A stretch of 5,898 bases of DNA, from the NCBI GenBank assembly GCA_947251855.1, contig CAMXUZ010000126.1, positions 1 through 5,898 on the forward strand, read 5' to 3'. Source of the stretch: an uncultured Ruaniaceae bacterium. GTDB lineage: Bacteria; Actinomycetota; Actinomycetes; Actinomycetales; Beutenbergiaceae. The position numbers were made by a program, and so were the translations under genes. This document shows positions 5,361-5,898 of the stretch, in pieces. Positions within the stretch are counted from its first letter, which is position 1, and each line of letters opens with the position of its first letter. The notes under the pieces are model-generated. The model saw only the letters and a list, made by a program, of their open reading frames with translations. It was not told the DNA's origin and did no database searches.

Positions 5361-5609
5361 ATGGTTGCTGATCCGCGCACGGCGCTTGAACAACTCTTCG
5401 AAGCTCTTCGGGAGCACATGGAGATAGCTTTGGTCGTCCAGGACCCGGATGCCGATGAAGTTCTCGACGCTGCCGAAGCGCTCGGCGATGCGTTTGATGA
5501 GTATGACGAGTCGTTGTACCAGGCCACGGGGGTCGATACACCGCTGGACAACCTCGATGGCTACGACGACGATGACGACGACGATGACGACGACACTGAC
5601 GACGCCTGA
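5361..5609 (+). CDS. Small, highly acidic conserved hypothetical protein, 82 aa
   Basis: Function unknown. The protein has an N-terminal DPRTALEQLFEALREHM segment (4-20), probably helical, then a helical acidic region DEVLDAAEALGDAFDEYDESLY (32-53, part), a TPLDNLDGY linker (60-68) and a tail of ten Asp followed by Thr-Asp-Asp-Ala. No signal peptide, membrane segment or catalytic motif is seen. I recall similar small acidic actinobacterial proteins beginning M-x-x-DPR-x-AL, sometimes auto-labelled 'primosomal protein'; nothing in the sequence supports that name. ATG 5361 is preferred because TACGGT seven bases upstream fits leaderless expression and because M-V-A-DPR matches the remembered start; ATG 5355 in the same frame would add two residues. 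It is divergent from DUF5703 and converges with the aldo/keto reductase, 16 bases away. Confidence 0.75.
   Translation: MVADPRTALEQLFEALREHMEIALVVQDPDADEVLDAAEALGDAFDEYDESLYQATGVDTPLDNLDGYDDDDDDDDDDTDDA
5565..5600 (+). repeat. Three tandem 12-bp units coding the Asp tail
   Basis: The unit GACGACGATGAC occurs twice exactly and a third time as GACGACACTGAC (GAT replaced by ACT, Asp to Thr). The array is in frame, so slippage would lengthen or shorten the Asp run without breaking the gene. Confidence 0.85.
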
Positions 5610-5619
5610 GCGTTAGGCG
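5603..5619. terminator. Weak hairpin between convergent genes, possible shared terminator
   Basis: CGCCT and AGGCG pair across a seven-base loop, spanning the stop codon of the acidic-protein gene. There is no T-run on either side, so function as a terminator is only suggested by its position between two converging genes. Confidence 0.25.
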
Positions 5620-5625
5620 CGGCGG

Positions 5626-5898
5626 CTAGGAAACCTCGTCGAGAACATCGCGGATCTCCCCGGGAAGATCCAGGTCAGTAGCGCTGAGCAACCCGGAGAG
5701 CTGCGCCGGTGTGCGCGCGCCGATGAGCGCGGAGCTCACCTCGGGGGCGTCTCTCGTCCACGCGAGGGCGACCTCGGCCGCCGTACGCCCGAGCCCTTCG
5801 GCCGCAGCGTGCACCGCTTCGACGATGGAGCGCGCCGACTGGGTGAGGTACGGGTCGACGAAGCCGCGCAGGTGCGGGGAGGCGGCGCGGGAATCAGC
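5626..5898 (-). CDS. Aldo/keto reductase, C-terminal 90 residues (partial)
   Basis: The end of an NADPH-dependent aldo/keto reductase, a cytosolic TIM-barrel oxidoreductase acting on carbonyl compounds. The frame is open from the window edge to TAG at 5628-5626. Family features are RTAAEVALAWTRDAPEVSSAL, the last barrel helix and strand; IGARTPAQLSGLL, the cofactor 2'-phosphate-binding region with Gly-Ala-Arg and the following Gln-Leu; and the closing helix ending IRDVLDEVS. Roughly 220-240 residues, including the catalytic Asp-Tyr-Lys-His, lie outside the window. An internal GTG (5814) could be mistaken for a start, but the homologous sequence continues upstream as PHLRGFVDPYLTQSARSIVEAV, so this is truncation by the window, not a short gene. 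The substrate is unknown. Confidence 0.9.
   Translation of the reverse strand, partial: ADSRAASPHLRGFVDPYLTQSARSIVEAVHAAAEGLGRTAAEVALAWTRDAPEVSSALIGARTPAQLSGLLSATDLDLPGEIRDVLDEVS

Noticed and set aside
1..5898. CRISPR array or large repeat structure
   Set aside because: No spaced direct repeats of 20 bases or more were seen; the only tandem repeats are the short coding ones listed.

Overview
The window is ordinary chromosomal DNA from a high-GC Gram-positive bacterium (Actinomycetota). This rests on GC-rich coding with strong third-position bias, a DUF5703 protein (an actinobacterial family), a type II tRNA-Leu without an encoded CCA tail, and TAnnnT-type -10 boxes placed just upstream of genes that lack a Shine-Dalgarno. 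Genus cannot be fixed from sequence reading alone.

Left part (1-3056): the N-terminal half of a MalY/PatB-type PLP-dependent C-S lyase (minus, cut by the window edge) is divergent from a 423-aa major facilitator transporter (761-2032). That gene converges with, and overlaps by 35 bp at the 3' ends, a FUSC/aromatic-acid-exporter-like membrane protein (minus, 1998-3056).

Middle (3057-3645): a stretch without an intact gene. On the minus strand it holds a short relic resembling the zinc-ribbon/C-terminal end of an IS200/IS605-type TnpB, with an 8-bp inverted repeat inside it. Next come tRNA-Leu(GAG) (minus, 3399-3483) and a promoter region carrying dyads, one with CRP/GlxR-like TGTG-N8-CACA geometry upstream of the next gene.

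Right part (3646-5898): a complete M20-family metallopeptidase (plus), a 70-aa DUF5703 protein (minus, apparently leaderless), an 82-84-aa very acidic protein with a ten-Asp tail (plus, apparently leaderless), and the C-terminal 90 residues of an aldo/keto reductase (minus, cut by the window edge). From memory, M20 peptidase, DUF5703 and aldo/keto reductase genes are often neighbours in actinobacteria, so this looks like a conserved housekeeping neighbourhood. Strands alternate, so these genes are not one operon.

I found no CRISPR array, toxin-antitoxin pair, prophage or intact mobile element, and no convincing new system. The points most worth a second look are the TnpB-like relic beside the tRNA, the dyad upstream of the M20 gene, and the paired leaderless promoters between 5220 and 5360.
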